Source: Serpentinicella sp031432315 (GTDB taxonomy: Bacteria > Bacillota > Clostridia > Peptostreptococcales > Natronincolaceae). From it: DNA of 64,000 nt. This document shows, piece by piece, positions 53,043 through 61,811 of this stretch; positions within the stretch are counted from its first letter, which is position 1, and each line of letters starts with the position of its first letter. The translations under genes and the position numbers were made by a program. Below the pieces are notes generated by a model. It saw nothing but the letters and a program-made list of their open reading frames with translations. It searched no databases and was not told the DNA's origin. The stretch lies in assembly GCF_031432315.1 (NCBI RefSeq), contig NZ_JAVKGO010000001.1, forward strand, positions 124,001-188,000, written 5' to 3'.

Positions 53043-53669
53043 ATGATTAATTTAACAAAAAAACATAAGCACATTATAGGTGGTATTGTAATATTGATTA
53101 TAATTTGTTTTTTTATTAATGAGCAAGTAATAGAAAGGCGAAAAGTGTATGTGTTAAGTGAAATAGATGAAAATTCAAAAAAACAGGAAGAAATAATTAT
53201 TGATGAAGAAAATAGCTCGCCAACTTTAAGTGAAGTCATTGACAATAATATGATCGTTCATGTTGAAGGAGCTGTAAAATTTCCGGGAGTATACGAATTA
53301 GCTGGATCTTCAAGAACGATAGATGCAATAGAAGCTGCAGGAGGACTACTTCAAAGTGCGGATAGGACAAGGGTAAACTTAGCCGAAAAGATTTATGACG
53401 AAGCATTTATTTACATTCCTATGTATGAAGAAGAAGTAGTAGTTCCTCTACATATTAACAATAGAAATGACAATTCTGGCTTAATAAATATAAATCATGC
53501 GACAAAAGAAGAATTACAAAGTCTTCCTGGAATAGGACCTGCTTTATCAGAAAGAATAGTTTCATATCGTGAACAACATGGTGAATTTTCTACATTGGAA
53601 GAATTGAAAAGCGTTAGTGGTATAGGAGAAAATAAGTACACTGAAGTTGAAAGCTTAATAACCCTCTAA
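53043..53669 (+). CDS. ComEA-like DNA-binding protein
   Basis: A 208-residue membrane-anchored protein: one span (about 9-27), a linker, an SLBB domain (VHVEGAVKFPGVYEL...IDAIEAAGG, about 74-140), and a C-terminal double helix-hairpin-helix (INHATKEELQSLPGIGPALSERIVSYR, then SVSGIGENKY). In competent bacteria ComEA binds double-stranded DNA outside the membrane. No other competence genes are in the window, so active DNA uptake cannot be claimed. RBS AGGAGG. Confidence 0.9.
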   Translation: MINLTKKHKHIIGGIVILIIICFFINEQVIERRKVYVLSEIDENSKKQEEIIIDEENSSPTLSEVIDNNMIVHVEGAVKFPGVYELAGSSRTIDAIEAAGGLLQSADRTRVNLAEKIYDEAFIYIPMYEEEVVVPLHINNRNDNSGLININHATKEELQSLPGIGPALSERIVSYREQHGEFSTLEELKSVSGIGENKYTEVESLITL

Positions 53670-53670
53670 T

Positions 53671-53712
53671 AAAAAATATAGCGGATAAATAAATCCGCTA
53701 TATATATTTTTT
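53671..53712. terminator. terminator between comEA and the DUF378 gene
   Basis: TATAGCGGAT / ATCCGCTATA with A-run before and T-run after; functional in both directions for these convergent genes. Confidence 0.85.
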
Positions 53713-53719
53713 AAAATAT

Positions 53720-53920
53720 CTATTCTTCAACAGAATTTCTTTCTCTAAACAATAAGGATATACAGTATGCACCAGAAATACCAACTAATGTATAAACTAC
53801 TCTACTTAAAAGAGCAGACTGTCCTCCAAAAATCGATGCAACCAAATCAAATTGAAATAATCCAATAAGGCCCCAATTTAAAGCACCGATAATAACTAAA
53901 ACTAAAGCAAGTCTATCCAT
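53720..53920 (-). CDS. DUF378 small membrane protein
   Basis: A 66-residue protein with two membrane spans. The DUF378 block LVIIGALNWGLIGLFQFDLVASI lies at the start and VVYTLVGISGAY in the second span. Function unknown; common in clostridia and bacilli (YuzA-like). The ribosome binding site TTGGAGGCG on the minus strand supports the start. Confidence 0.88.
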   Translation of the reverse strand: MDRLALVLVIIGALNWGLIGLFQFDLVASIFGGQSALLSRVVYTLVGISGAYCISLLFRERNSVEE

Positions 53921-54016
53921 ATCAACGCCTCCAATTTTATTTTAATAAATTAGATGAAGCTTATATATAGTATGTTTCATTATTATAAATTAATACATAT
54001 GACTAAATACTTTAGC

Positions 54017-54046
54017 TGAATAAAAAATATAGAAATGGTTAAAATA
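54017..54046 (+). promoter_or_regulatory. possible forespore (SigG/SigF-like) promoter
   Basis: TGAATA (54017-54022), 17-base spacer, TAAAATA (54040-54046). The -35 matches the SigG consensus TGMATA; the -10 fits CATNHTA at five of seven positions. It lies before a BofC-like gene, which is SigG-controlled in Bacillus. Tentative. Confidence 0.35.
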
Positions 54047-54076
54047 ACCTCCTAAATAGATAAGGAGGATATTATC

Positions 54077-54712
54077 ATGATGAGGAGAAGAAGAAATCGT
54101 TCTTTTTTTATTTCCTTTATTGTAATTGCAGTTCTTTTCACATCTCTAGGATATGGAATTGGTTATTATAGATTTGGAAGATCGATAAATAATAATATTA
54201 ATAATGAGACAGCTGAACATTTAAAGACTGAAGAAAATATTGATACCAATGAAGATGATCAAGATAGTACAGATGAGCAAATAGTTACTAATATGGCAGA
54301 AAGTATAGATGAAAATACGAATTTAGTATTGCGTACAAGCTACTTGAGGTGTGGTTCTACACAAGAAGAAATGCTATTAGTTGAAAATAATATGATTGGA
54401 TTAAAGGAAGAAGAACTTATAGTTTATTTTAAAAATATATATGATAGTTTTAGTATTGAATCGTTCTCAAAAGAAGAAGTTATCATATACAGAGAAGATA
54501 AAAATATTTGTCCAAACCATTTCTTAGTAACAGAAGAAAATGGATACATCATTGTCTATAAGTTTAACGAAAATGGTGAAAAGATAAAATTTAAAGAAAC
54601 CCAAGCTTCAATAGCGAGGTTGCCACTAAAGGATCAATCGTTACTAAAAGAAGGCATTGTAAAAAGTTCAATAGATGAAGTTCATCAACTGTTAGAAGAT
54701 TATAGTAGCTAA
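54077..54712 (+). CDS. BofC-like protein (BofC C-terminal domain)
   Basis: The 211-residue protein has a basic N-terminus, a membrane span (about 9-28), an acidic linker (44-75), and a C-terminal domain ending HFLVTEENGYIIVYKFNENG...ARLPLKDQSLLKEGIVKSSIDEVHQLLEDYSS, which is the BofC_C pattern. In Bacillus, BofC restrains SpoIVB signalling from the forespore; here only the C-terminal domain is recognisable. The AGGAGG ribosome binding site could pair with an upstream CCTCCT. ATG at 54077 or 54080. Confidence 0.78.
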   Translation: MMRRRRNRSFFISFIVIAVLFTSLGYGIGYYRFGRSINNNINNETAEHLKTEENIDTNEDDQDSTDEQIVTNMAESIDENTNLVLRTSYLRCGSTQEEMLLVENNMIGLKEEELIVYFKNIYDSFSIESFSKEEVIIYREDKNICPNHFLVTEENGYIIVYKFNENGEKIKFKETQASIARLPLKDQSLLKEGIVKSSIDEVHQLLEDYSS

Positions 54713-54737
54713 TTTAATTAAACATTAAACTGCTTTA

Positions 54738-54771
54738 AAAAAGAGAGATAGCAAGGGCTAACTCTCTTTTT
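54738..54771 (+). terminator. terminator of the BofC-like gene
   Basis: AAAAAGAGAGaTAGC, loop AAGG, GCTAaCTCTCTTTTT: 14-bp stem with one A-A mismatch and terminal T-run. Confidence 0.88.
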
Positions 54772-54943
54772 CTTGATTTTACACTTCATTGTGTTAAACT
54801 ATTTATGATAATTTTAGTAAATGAGGAAATTCCATAATTATGTTTGACAAATTCGAAGCAGGAATATTTTTTATATATATTCGTCCAAATTTAATTATGC
54901 AATTTCCTAAATATTATTGGAAAAGGAATAATGAGGTGATGAT

Positions 54944-55528
54944 TTGTTTGAATTCCTAAAAGGTAAAGTAACAGATATCTTTTTAGATAAAGTTATTTTA
55001 GAAGTAAATGGAATAGGATATCGGATTAACAGTACAATGAATAGTGCATCAAACTTAACAAGAAATGAAGATGTTTTAATGTATACATACCTCCAGGTTA
55101 GAGAAGACGAGTTAAATTTATATGGATTTGTGTCTAGGGATGAACTAGAAATGTTCAAAAAACTAATATCAGTCTCTAAAATTGGACCCAAAGTTGCTGC
55201 AACAATACTATCTACATATACTACAGTCCAGTTACGTGCATTCATAATTAATAAGGATATAGCTGCAGTATCAAAAACATCAGGAGTTGGAAAAAAAACT
55301 GCTGAAAGGATAATACTAGAATTAAAAGATAAGATTTCATTAGATGAATCAGAAACGACTCCAGAAAATGCAGTAATTTATAATGAAACAGATAAACACA
55401 AAGAAGTTTTAGAAGCACTTTTAGCTCTTGGATATTCGAAAAGTGAAATACATTCGATTGTAAAATCCCTTGATCAAGAGTTGTCAGTAGAAGAAATGAT
55501 AAAATATGTACTTCAGCAGTTGATGTAA
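54944..55528 (+). CDS. ruvA: Holliday junction helicase subunit RuvA
   Basis: Binds four-way junctions and loads RuvB. The 194 residues have an N-terminal OB domain (FLKGKVTDIFLDKVILEVNGIGYRI), two helix-hairpin-helix motifs (SVSKIGPKVAATILS, TSGVGKKTAERIILELKDK), and a C-terminal three-helix domain that contacts RuvB. TTG start with GAGGTGATGA upstream. ruvC is not in the window. Confidence 0.96.
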   Translation: MFEFLKGKVTDIFLDKVILEVNGIGYRINSTMNSASNLTRNEDVLMYTYLQVREDELNLYGFVSRDELEMFKKLISVSKIGPKVAATILSTYTTVQLRAFIINKDIAAVSKTSGVGKKTAERIILELKDKISLDESETTPENAVIYNETDKHKEVLEALLALGYSKSEIHSIVKSLDQELSVEEMIKYVLQQLM

Positions 55529-55548
55529 TTAGATAAGAGGTGAACAGG

Positions 55549-56565
55549 ATGACCTTTAATGAGGTAAGAGATGAACGTATAATAACCACATCTTCACGGG
55601 AAGAAGACAAGGATATTGAGAGTGGGCTTAGGCCAAAACAGCTAATAGACTATATTGGACAAGACAAGGCAAAAGAAAAGCTAAATATTTTTATTGAAGC
55701 TGCCCTTAAACGAAAAGAGCCTTTAGATCATGTGTTATTGTATGGACCACCAGGGCTAGGAAAAACAACTTTATCTAATATAATCGCACAGGAAATGAAT
55801 GTAAATATTAAGATTACATCTGGTCCAGCTATTGAACGACCAGGAGACCTAGCTGCAATATTAACAAATTTGGCTGAAAATGATGTCTTGTTTATTGATG
55901 AAATACACAGATTAAATAGATCTTTAGAAGAAATACTCTACCCTGCAATGGAGGATTTTGCTCTCGATATTGTAATAGGTAAGGGAGCGAGTGCAAAGTC
56001 AATTAGATTGGAGCTTAATAAATTTACACTTATAGGAGCCACAACAAGAGCAGGACTGTTGACATCTCCACTTAGAGATAGATTTGGTGTCATATGTAAA
56101 CTAGAACTATATAATTACAAGCAGTTGGGGCAAATTATAAAAAGATCCGCTAGAATACTGGATGTTAAAATTGACGAAGATGGTGCTAAAGAAATAGCAC
56201 TTAGGTCCAGGGGGACGCCGCGTATTGCCAATAGACTACTCAAGAGAGTTAGAGATTTTGCCCAAGTTCGAGCTGATGGTAAAATATCAAAACAAGTTGC
56301 ATGTGAAGCTTTGAACTTGTTAGAAGTAGATCCATTAGGACTTGACGTGGTTGATAAAAATATGATAGAGACAATAATTAATAATTTTAACGGTGGCCCA
56401 GTTGGGTTGGACACCTTATCTGCATCTACAGGAGAAGAAAGGACAACCATAGAAGATGTTTATGAACCGTATTTACTACAGATTGGTTTTATAAATAGAA
56501 CGCCGAGAGGTAGAATAGTTACTGAAAAAGCATATAAACACTTCAATATTGCATGCAGGGAGTAA
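55549..56565 (+). CDS. ruvB: Holliday junction branch migration ATPase RuvB
   Basis: Hexameric AAA+ motor for branch migration. The 338-residue protein has LRPKQLIDYIGQ at the start, Walker A GPPGLGKTTL, Walker B LFIDEIHRL, sensor GATTRAGLLTSPLRDRFG, arginine GTPRIANRLLKRVRD, and a winged-helix C-terminus with GGPVGLDTLSAS and TPRGR. AGAGGTGAACAGG precedes the ATG at 55549. Lies 20 bases behind ruvA. Confidence 0.98.
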   Translation: MTFNEVRDERIITTSSREEDKDIESGLRPKQLIDYIGQDKAKEKLNIFIEAALKRKEPLDHVLLYGPPGLGKTTLSNIIAQEMNVNIKITSGPAIERPGDLAAILTNLAENDVLFIDEIHRLNRSLEEILYPAMEDFALDIVIGKGASAKSIRLELNKFTLIGATTRAGLLTSPLRDRFGVICKLELYNYKQLGQIIKRSARILDVKIDEDGAKEIALRSRGTPRIANRLLKRVRDFAQVRADGKISKQVACEALNLLEVDPLGLDVVDKNMIETIINNFNGGPVGLDTLSASTGEERTTIEDVYEPYLLQIGFINRTPRGRIVTEKAYKHFNIACRE

Positions 56566-56570
56566 AGCCA

Positions 56571-56786
56571 ATGGATACTTTAGCAAAAACAATTATTTTC
56601 ATAGGAGTAATACTTATTGTAATAGGACTTTTAGTAATGGGAGGATCAAGATTTGGTTTAGGGAGGTTACCCGGGGATATTTTTTTAAAAAGGGGTAGAC
56701 TTACAATTTATTTTCCTATCGTAACAAGTATTATTATAAGTATTATATTGAGTTTTTTACTCAATACTTTTTTTAGAAATCGTTAA
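56571..56786 (+). CDS. DUF2905 small membrane protein
   Basis: A 71-residue protein with two membrane spans and the family block GSRFGLGRLPGDIFLKRGRLTIYFPI. Function unknown. It is commonly found between ruvB and queA in Firmicutes, as here. GGGAG near the end of ruvB supports the ATG at 56571. Confidence 0.9.
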   Translation: MDTLAKTIIFIGVILIVIGLLVMGGSRFGLGRLPGDIFLKRGRLTIYFPIVTSIIISIILSFLLNTFFRNR

Positions 56787-56889
56787 TACTAAATTAAGAA
56801 ATGATTTAATATATAATACATAGCTAACTTACGAAAAGCAATCCAGTGAAAAAATGGAATTAATAAAAAACCAACTAAGGGAGAGTAAC

Positions 56890-57915
56890 ATGGAGACAAA
56901 AGACTTTGATTTTAAATTACCTGAAGAACTTATAGCGCAGCAACCATTATCTAAAAGAGATCATTCAAAATTAATGGTGCTTGATAAAAAAACAGGTGCA
57001 ATTTCACATGATTATTTTTATAACATTTTAGACTATTTAAACCCAAATGATTGCTTGGTTCTGAACGATACAAGAGTTTTACCTGCCCGTCTTATCGGTT
57101 CTAAAAAAGATACCGGGGGAAAAATAGAATTTCTATTATTAAAACGAAAAGATTTAAACCAGTGGGAAACACTAGCTAAGCCCGGTAAAAGAGCTAAAGT
57201 AGGTACAAAATTTACATTTGGGGATGGTGTTTTAGAAGCTGAAGTAGTTGGTATAGGTGACGAAGGATCAAGAATCATTGAATTTAAATATGAAGGTGTT
57301 TTTGAAGAAATACTAGATGGACTAGGAAAAATGCCTTTGCCACCATATATAACGCAGGAATTAGAGGAGTCTGAACGCTATCAGACTGTCTATTCAAAAC
57401 ATACTGGTTCAGCAGCAGCTCCTACTGCAGGGTTACATTTTACAAATGAATTATTAAATAAAATTAAGGATAAAGGGGTACAGGTTATATATATAACTTT
57501 ACATGTTGGATTAGGTACTTTTAGACCTGTAAAAGTTGAGAATATATTCGATCATAAAATGCATTCAGAATATTATTCCATTACAGAAGAAACAGCAAAT
57601 ATAATTAATAAATGCAAACAACAAGGCAATAAAGTTGTTGCTGTAGGGACAACTAGCTGTCGTACATTAGAGTCAGCAACTGACGATACAGGGAAAGTTT
57701 TAGCTAAAAATGGTTGGACAGATATATTTATATATCCTGGTTATCAATTTAAGGTATTAGATGGTTTAATTACTAACTTTCATCTGCCCGAATCAACTTT
57801 AATAATGTTAGTTAGTGCGTTGGCAGGAAAAGAAAAAACATTGAATGCTTATAAAGTAGCTGTAGAACAGGAATATAGATTTTTTAGCTTTGGAGATGCT
57901 ATGATAATAAAGTAG
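56890..57915 (+). CDS. queA: S-adenosylmethionine:tRNA ribosyltransferase-isomerase QueA
   Basis: Builds epoxyqueuosine on tRNA by moving the ribosyl group of SAM. The 341 residues show FDFKLPEELIAQQPL, DRSKL-like RDHSKLMVLD, NDTRVLPARL, the AAPTAGLHFT motif, HVGLGTFRPV, and VGTTSCRTLES. AAGGGAG before the ATG at 56890 decides the start. tgt follows 16 bases later, giving the usual queuosine pair. Confidence 0.97.
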   Translation: METKDFDFKLPEELIAQQPLSKRDHSKLMVLDKKTGAISHDYFYNILDYLNPNDCLVLNDTRVLPARLIGSKKDTGGKIEFLLLKRKDLNQWETLAKPGKRAKVGTKFTFGDGVLEAEVVGIGDEGSRIIEFKYEGVFEEILDGLGKMPLPPYITQELEESERYQTVYSKHTGSAAAPTAGLHFTNELLNKIKDKGVQVIYITLHVGLGTFRPVKVENIFDHKMHSEYYSITEETANIINKCKQQGNKVVAVGTTSCRTLESATDDTGKVLAKNGWTDIFIYPGYQFKVLDGLITNFHLPESTLIMLVSALAGKEKTLNAYKVAVEQEYRFFSFGDAMIIK

Positions 57916-57931
57916 AGAGGTAGGGTCATTA

Positions 57932-59047
57932 ATGGCAATAAAATATGAACTAATAAAAGAATGTAAACAAAGTGGTGCTCGTTTAGGTAAAATTCATACA
58001 CCCCATGGAATTATAGAAACACCAATATTTATGCCAGTAGGGACGCAGGCAACGGTTAAAACGATGACAAAAGAAGAATTAGAAGATATAAAGTCCCAGA
58101 TAATTTTAAGTAATACATACCACTTATATTTAAGACCTGGCCATGAATTAATTAAGCAAGCTGGTGGTCTACATAAATTTATGAATTGGGATAAGCCAAT
58201 ATTAACAGACAGTGGCGGTTTTCAAGTATTTAGTTTAGGAGACATGCGTAAGATTAGAGAAGAGGGTGTTGAGTTCAGGTCACATTTAGATGGCTCAAAA
58301 CACTTTATTAGTCCAGAAAAAGCAGTTGAGATTCAAAACGCCCTTGGATCAGACATTATGATGGTCTTTGATGAGTGTGCACCTTATCCTGCTGATAGAA
58401 AATATGTCTTAGACTCCCTTGAAAGAACAACTCGTTGGGCTAAAAGATGTAAAGAAGCCCATAATAATACGGCAAACCAAAGCTTATTTGGAATCATTCA
58501 AGGTGGAATGTATAATGACCTTAGAAAAATAAGTGCGGAACAAATTATAGATTTAGATTTTCCAGGATATGCAGTAGGGGGATTAAGTGTCGGGGAACCT
58601 AAACCATTAATGTACGAAGTATTAGAACACACTACACCATTAATGCCTAAAGACAAACCAAGATACTTAATGGGCGTAGGAAGTCCAGATTGTTTATTAG
58701 AAGGTGTAATAAGAGGGATAGATATGTTTGACTGTGTTTTACCTACAAGAATTGGTCGAAACGGGACTGCTATGACTTCACAAGGCAGAGTTGTTATAAA
58801 AAATGCAAAACATGTAGATGCATTTGAACCCTTAGATCCAGAATGTGGCTGTTATACATGTCAAAATTACTCTAAAGCTTATCTAAGACACTTAATTAAA
58901 GCAAATGAAGTTTTAGGATTAAGGTTAATGACTTATCATAATCTATATTTCTTACTAAAACTTATGGAAGAAGTTAGAGAAGCCATTAAAGAAGATCGAT
59001 TATTAGATTATAAGAGAAATTTTTTTACTAAGTACGGTTATAACTAA
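57932..59047 (+). CDS. tgt: tRNA-guanine transglycosylase
   Basis: Swaps guanine-34 for the queuosine precursor preQ1 in tRNAs for Asp, Asn, His and Tyr. The 371 residues have D93 in DSGGFQVF, the nucleophile D267 in FDCVLPTRIGRNG, and a zinc site of C305, C307, C310 and H336. RBS AGAGGTAGGG. Standard queA-tgt-yajC order, which leads on to secDF. Confidence 0.98.
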   Translation: MAIKYELIKECKQSGARLGKIHTPHGIIETPIFMPVGTQATVKTMTKEELEDIKSQIILSNTYHLYLRPGHELIKQAGGLHKFMNWDKPILTDSGGFQVFSLGDMRKIREEGVEFRSHLDGSKHFISPEKAVEIQNALGSDIMMVFDECAPYPADRKYVLDSLERTTRWAKRCKEAHNNTANQSLFGIIQGGMYNDLRKISAEQIIDLDFPGYAVGGLSVGEPKPLMYEVLEHTTPLMPKDKPRYLMGVGSPDCLLEGVIRGIDMFDCVLPTRIGRNGTAMTSQGRVVIKNAKHVDAFEPLDPECGCYTCQNYSKAYLRHLIKANEVLGLRLMTYHNLYFLLKLMEEVREAIKEDRLLDYKRNFFTKYGYN

Positions 59048-59197
59048 ATTTAACCACATGATCAGTAAATGAAGTACCCTCAGACAGTTATGAAAATATT
59101 TATAAAAAATTAATTGTGTAGTAAAATAGAGGAATTTAAAAATATTTATTGAATATAAAAATAGAGAGAAATTTTATATGCTAGGAGGAAATTTGAA

Positions 59198-59470
59198 ATG
59201 CCAGCGGAGTTAACAGGTTTAATATTACCTATAGGGTTTTTAGCTTTCATTTACTTTCTTGTAATCAGACCACAACAAAAGAAAGAAAAGAAAGTAAGAG
59301 AAATGAGAAACAATTTAAAAGTAGGAGATTCAATTATTACAATTGGAGGGATCTACGGTAATATAGTAAAGATTAAAGAAGATTTAATTACCATAGAGGT
59401 AGGAGCAGATAAAACAAAGTTATCTGTTGCAAAGTGGGCTATTGGTAATATAACAACAGAAAATGAATAA
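59198..59470 (+). CDS. yajC: preprotein translocase subunit YajC
   Basis: A 90-residue SecDF-YajC accessory protein with one N-terminal membrane span (about 7-22), the FLVIRPQQKKEKK junction, and the cytoplasmic LKVGDSIITIGGIYGNIVKI domain. RBS AGGAGG. It sits between tgt and secD, but here three peptide-related genes and a membrane protein gene have come between it and secD. Confidence 0.95.
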   Translation: MPAELTGLILPIGFLAFIYFLVIRPQQKKEKKVREMRNNLKVGDSIITIGGIYGNIVKIKEDLITIEVGADKTKLSVAKWAIGNITTENE

Positions 59471-59485
59471 AAAGTGATTGTATAT

Positions 59486-59518
59486 AAAAAGCAATAGACA
59501 AACGAGTCTATTGCTTTT
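59486..59518 (+). terminator. yajC terminator
   Basis: AAAAGCAATAGAC, 6-base loop, GTCTATTGCTTTT. Confidence 0.85.
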
Positions 59519-59664
59519 ATATATGTATTACTATAATAGTAAAGGTTTACATTAAAATTATATAAAAACTTTAAAACTACAATAGTACTCGAATATTAGT
59601 CCATATAATGGAATATTTATTATTATAGAGAATATTAATAAATTAAATTATATGGAGGTGTAGA

Positions 59665-60060
59665 ATGAATACACATGTTAAAAATTCACCTAAAAGTGCT
59701 TTAATAAAGACGTACGGTAAAGGGCTAATACGGTCTTATGTAGTATCCTTAATATTATTTCTAATAAGTGCTATTTTGGTCACATATACAGGGGTTTCAG
59801 AGCAAATGGTTCCAGCCTTAGTTTCCTGTGTTACAATTGTAAGTGTTGCTTATGCTTCAATTTATGTTTCAATACATTCAAAGAGTAAAGGCTGGGTCCA
59901 TGGAGCAGTAGTTGGAATCTTATACATGATTGTTATAATACTTTTGAGTGCTATATTTATCCCTGAATTTGTTTTAGATCGGGTTGTTTACTACAAAATA
60001 GGAATATGCTGTGTATCCGGTGTAGTTGGTGGAATGATCGGTGTAAATGTAAGTTCATGA
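59665..60060 (+). CDS. TIGR04086-like small membrane protein
   Basis: A 131-residue protein with four predicted spans (about 25-43, 50-72, 80-97, 108-128), basic N-terminus, and glycines in the last span. In many clostridia a protein of this type (TIGR04086) lies between yajC and the SCIFF gene, and the same position here supports the assignment. Function unknown; a link with the SCIFF system is suggested only by synteny. RBS GGAGGTG. Confidence 0.75.
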   Translation: MNTHVKNSPKSALIKTYGKGLIRSYVVSLILFLISAILVTYTGVSEQMVPALVSCVTIVSVAYASIYVSIHSKSKGWVHGAVVGILYMIVIILLSAIFIPEFVLDRVVYYKIGICCVSGVVGGMIGVNVSS

Positions 60061-60138
60061 TACAGTCTAAGCAAAAGGCGTAGGAGGTTAATTATGAAAT
60101 GACTAAATGTAAAATATAATGCTTTTGAATAATTTTTC

Positions 60139-60167
60139 TTTCAATTTATGATAAATTTTGTTATAAT
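60139..60167 (+). promoter_or_regulatory. probable SigA promoter of the SCIFF gene
   Basis: TTTCAA (60139-60144), 17-base spacer, perfect TATAAT (60162-60167), 39 bases before the peptide start. Confidence 0.5.
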
Positions 60168-60206
60168 TTGATATAGTTACATTTATAATGAAAGGAAGTA
60201 GGCATA

Positions 60207-60347
60207 ATGAAACATATTAAAACGATAAGTGGGGCTACTTTAGCTAAGAGTGCATCAAAAGGTGGCTGTGGAGAGTGTCAAACCTCTTGTCAGTCTGCAT
60301 GTAAAACATCATGTACTGTAGGAAATCAAGAGTGTGAGAACCAATAG
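60207..60347 (+). CDS. scfA: SCIFF ranthipeptide precursor (six cysteines in forty-five residues)
   Basis: A 46-residue precursor peptide with exactly six cysteines, C21, C24, C28, C32, C36 and C43, after a conserved leader beginning MKHIKTISG. It matches the SCIFF family, nearly universal in Clostridia, whose cysteines are joined to other residues as thioethers by the adjacent radical SAM enzyme. GAAAGGAAG precedes the ATG. A terminator separates it from the maturase gene. The biological role in the cell is not settled; signalling has been suggested for relatives. Confidence 0.93.
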   Translation: MKHIKTISGATLAKSASKGGCGECQTSCQSACKTSCTVGNQECENQ

Positions 60348-60360
60348 AAAAATACATATT

Positions 60361-60394
60361 AAAACAGCAGCTTTTAAAAATCTGCTGTTTTTTT
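60361..60394 (+). terminator. terminator or attenuator between SCIFF gene and maturase
   Basis: AAAACAGCAG, 11-base loop, CTGCTGTTTTTTT. Good intrinsic terminator, so most transcripts should end after the short peptide gene. Confidence 0.8.
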
Positions 60395-60443
60395 CATGGA
60401 GATAAATAATTAAGCGTATACAACGAAAGGAGAAAAGGACATA

Positions 60444-61793
60444 ATGATTCATAAATTCACCTCAGATAATGTAAATGTAGTTATAGATGTTAATAGCGGG
60501 GCAGTACATGTAGTAGATAAAATAGTTCATGATCTATTAGACTACTATCCTAAACACAGCCAAGAAGAAATAATTGATAAAATAGGAAACCTATATTCAA
60601 CAAAAGACATAAAAGAAGCAATAAATGAAATAGATACCTTGACTAAAGAGGGGTTACTCTTCAGTAAAGAGCGTTACATAGAGCATTTTGACAAACATAA
60701 AGGAGATCCAGTCATAAAAGCACTTTGCTTACATATTGCTCATGACTGTAATATACGATGTCAATATTGTTTTGCATCACAAGGAGACTTTGAGGGACAG
60801 AGAAGTTTTATGTCATCAGAAATCGGGAAAAAAGCAATTGATTTCTTATTAGAAAATTCAGGCTCTAGAAGAAATTTAGAAGTTGATTTTTTTGGAGGAG
60901 AGCCACTAATGAACTTTAATGTTGTAAAAGAGATTGTTGATTATGGTAAAGCCAAAGAACAACAATATAATAAAAATATTAGATTCACTATTACAACAAA
61001 TGGACTTTTACTGGATGATGAAAATATGGACTACATAAACAATCAAATGCACAATGTTGTCTTAAGCTTAGATGGTAGAAAAGAAACAAATGATAAGATG
61101 AGATACACAATAAATGGTGGTGGTACATATGATCACATTGTTCCTAAGCTACAAAAGATGGTGAAACTTAGAAAAGGTAAAAATTACTATGTTAGAGGAA
61201 CTTTTACAAAGCACAATAAAAATTTTGCTCAAGATGTTCTCCATTTAGCAGATCTAGGGTTCCAAAATATATCAGTAGAACCTGTTGTAGCTGGTCCAGA
61301 GCATGACTATGCAATTGCTAAAGAAGATTTACAATTAATTAATGATCAGTACGATTATTTAGCGAAAGAAATGACCAAACGTAATGGAAGCAAATCAGCC
61401 TTTAATTTTTTTCATTTTAATATAGATCTTAATCAAGGTCCTTGTGTAATCAAAAGGTTGCTAGGCTGCGGTGCCGGAGCAGAATATCTAGCTGTTACCC
61501 CTGAAGGTGATTTATATCCTTGTCATCAATTTGTAGGAAATAAAAAATTCCTGATAGGTAATATTATAGATAGTAGCGTTGATACGACCTTATATAATTA
61601 TTTTCAAGAAGCGAATGTATACAACAAAGAAAAATGCGACGAATGTTGGGCAAAGTTCTATTGTAGTGGTGGCTGTCATGCTAATGCATACAATTTCAAT
61701 GATGATATATACAAGCCCTATGACATTGGTTGTGAAATGGAGAAAAAAAGAATTGAGTGCGCTATTATGATCAAGGCGAAAGAAGCAAACTAA
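60444..61793 (+). CDS. scfB: SCIFF maturase, radical SAM/SPASM thioether-forming enzyme
   Basis: Installs cysteine-derived thioether links on the SCIFF peptide. The 449-residue protein has an N-terminal peptide-recognition (RRE-like) region (1-85), the radical SAM cluster motif C102-x3-C106-x2-C109, the GGEPLMN SAM motif, and a C-terminal SPASM domain with CGAGAEYLAVTPEGDLYPCHQF and CDECWAKFYCSGGCHANAYNF for two auxiliary clusters. AAAGGAGAAAAGGA precedes the ATG. It is followed closely by the carbonic-anhydrase-like gene. Confidence 0.95.
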   Translation: MIHKFTSDNVNVVIDVNSGAVHVVDKIVHDLLDYYPKHSQEEIIDKIGNLYSTKDIKEAINEIDTLTKEGLLFSKERYIEHFDKHKGDPVIKALCLHIAHDCNIRCQYCFASQGDFEGQRSFMSSEIGKKAIDFLLENSGSRRNLEVDFFGGEPLMNFNVVKEIVDYGKAKEQQYNKNIRFTITTNGLLLDDENMDYINNQMHNVVLSLDGRKETNDKMRYTINGGGTYDHIVPKLQKMVKLRKGKNYYVRGTFTKHNKNFAQDVLHLADLGFQNISVEPVVAGPEHDYAIAKEDLQLINDQYDYLAKEMTKRNGSKSAFNFFHFNIDLNQGPCVIKRLLGCGAGAEYLAVTPEGDLYPCHQFVGNKKFLIGNIIDSSVDTTLYNYFQEANVYNKEKCDECWAKFYCSGGCHANAYNFNDDIYKPYDIGCEMEKKRIECAIMIKAKEAN

Positions 61794-61811
61794 AATAAGG
61801 AGGAAATTCAA

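Noticed and set aside
53043..53669. ComEA-like gene as evidence of natural competence
   Set aside because: No comEC, comGA or dprA nearby; ComEA-like HhH proteins are widespread in non-competent bacteria.
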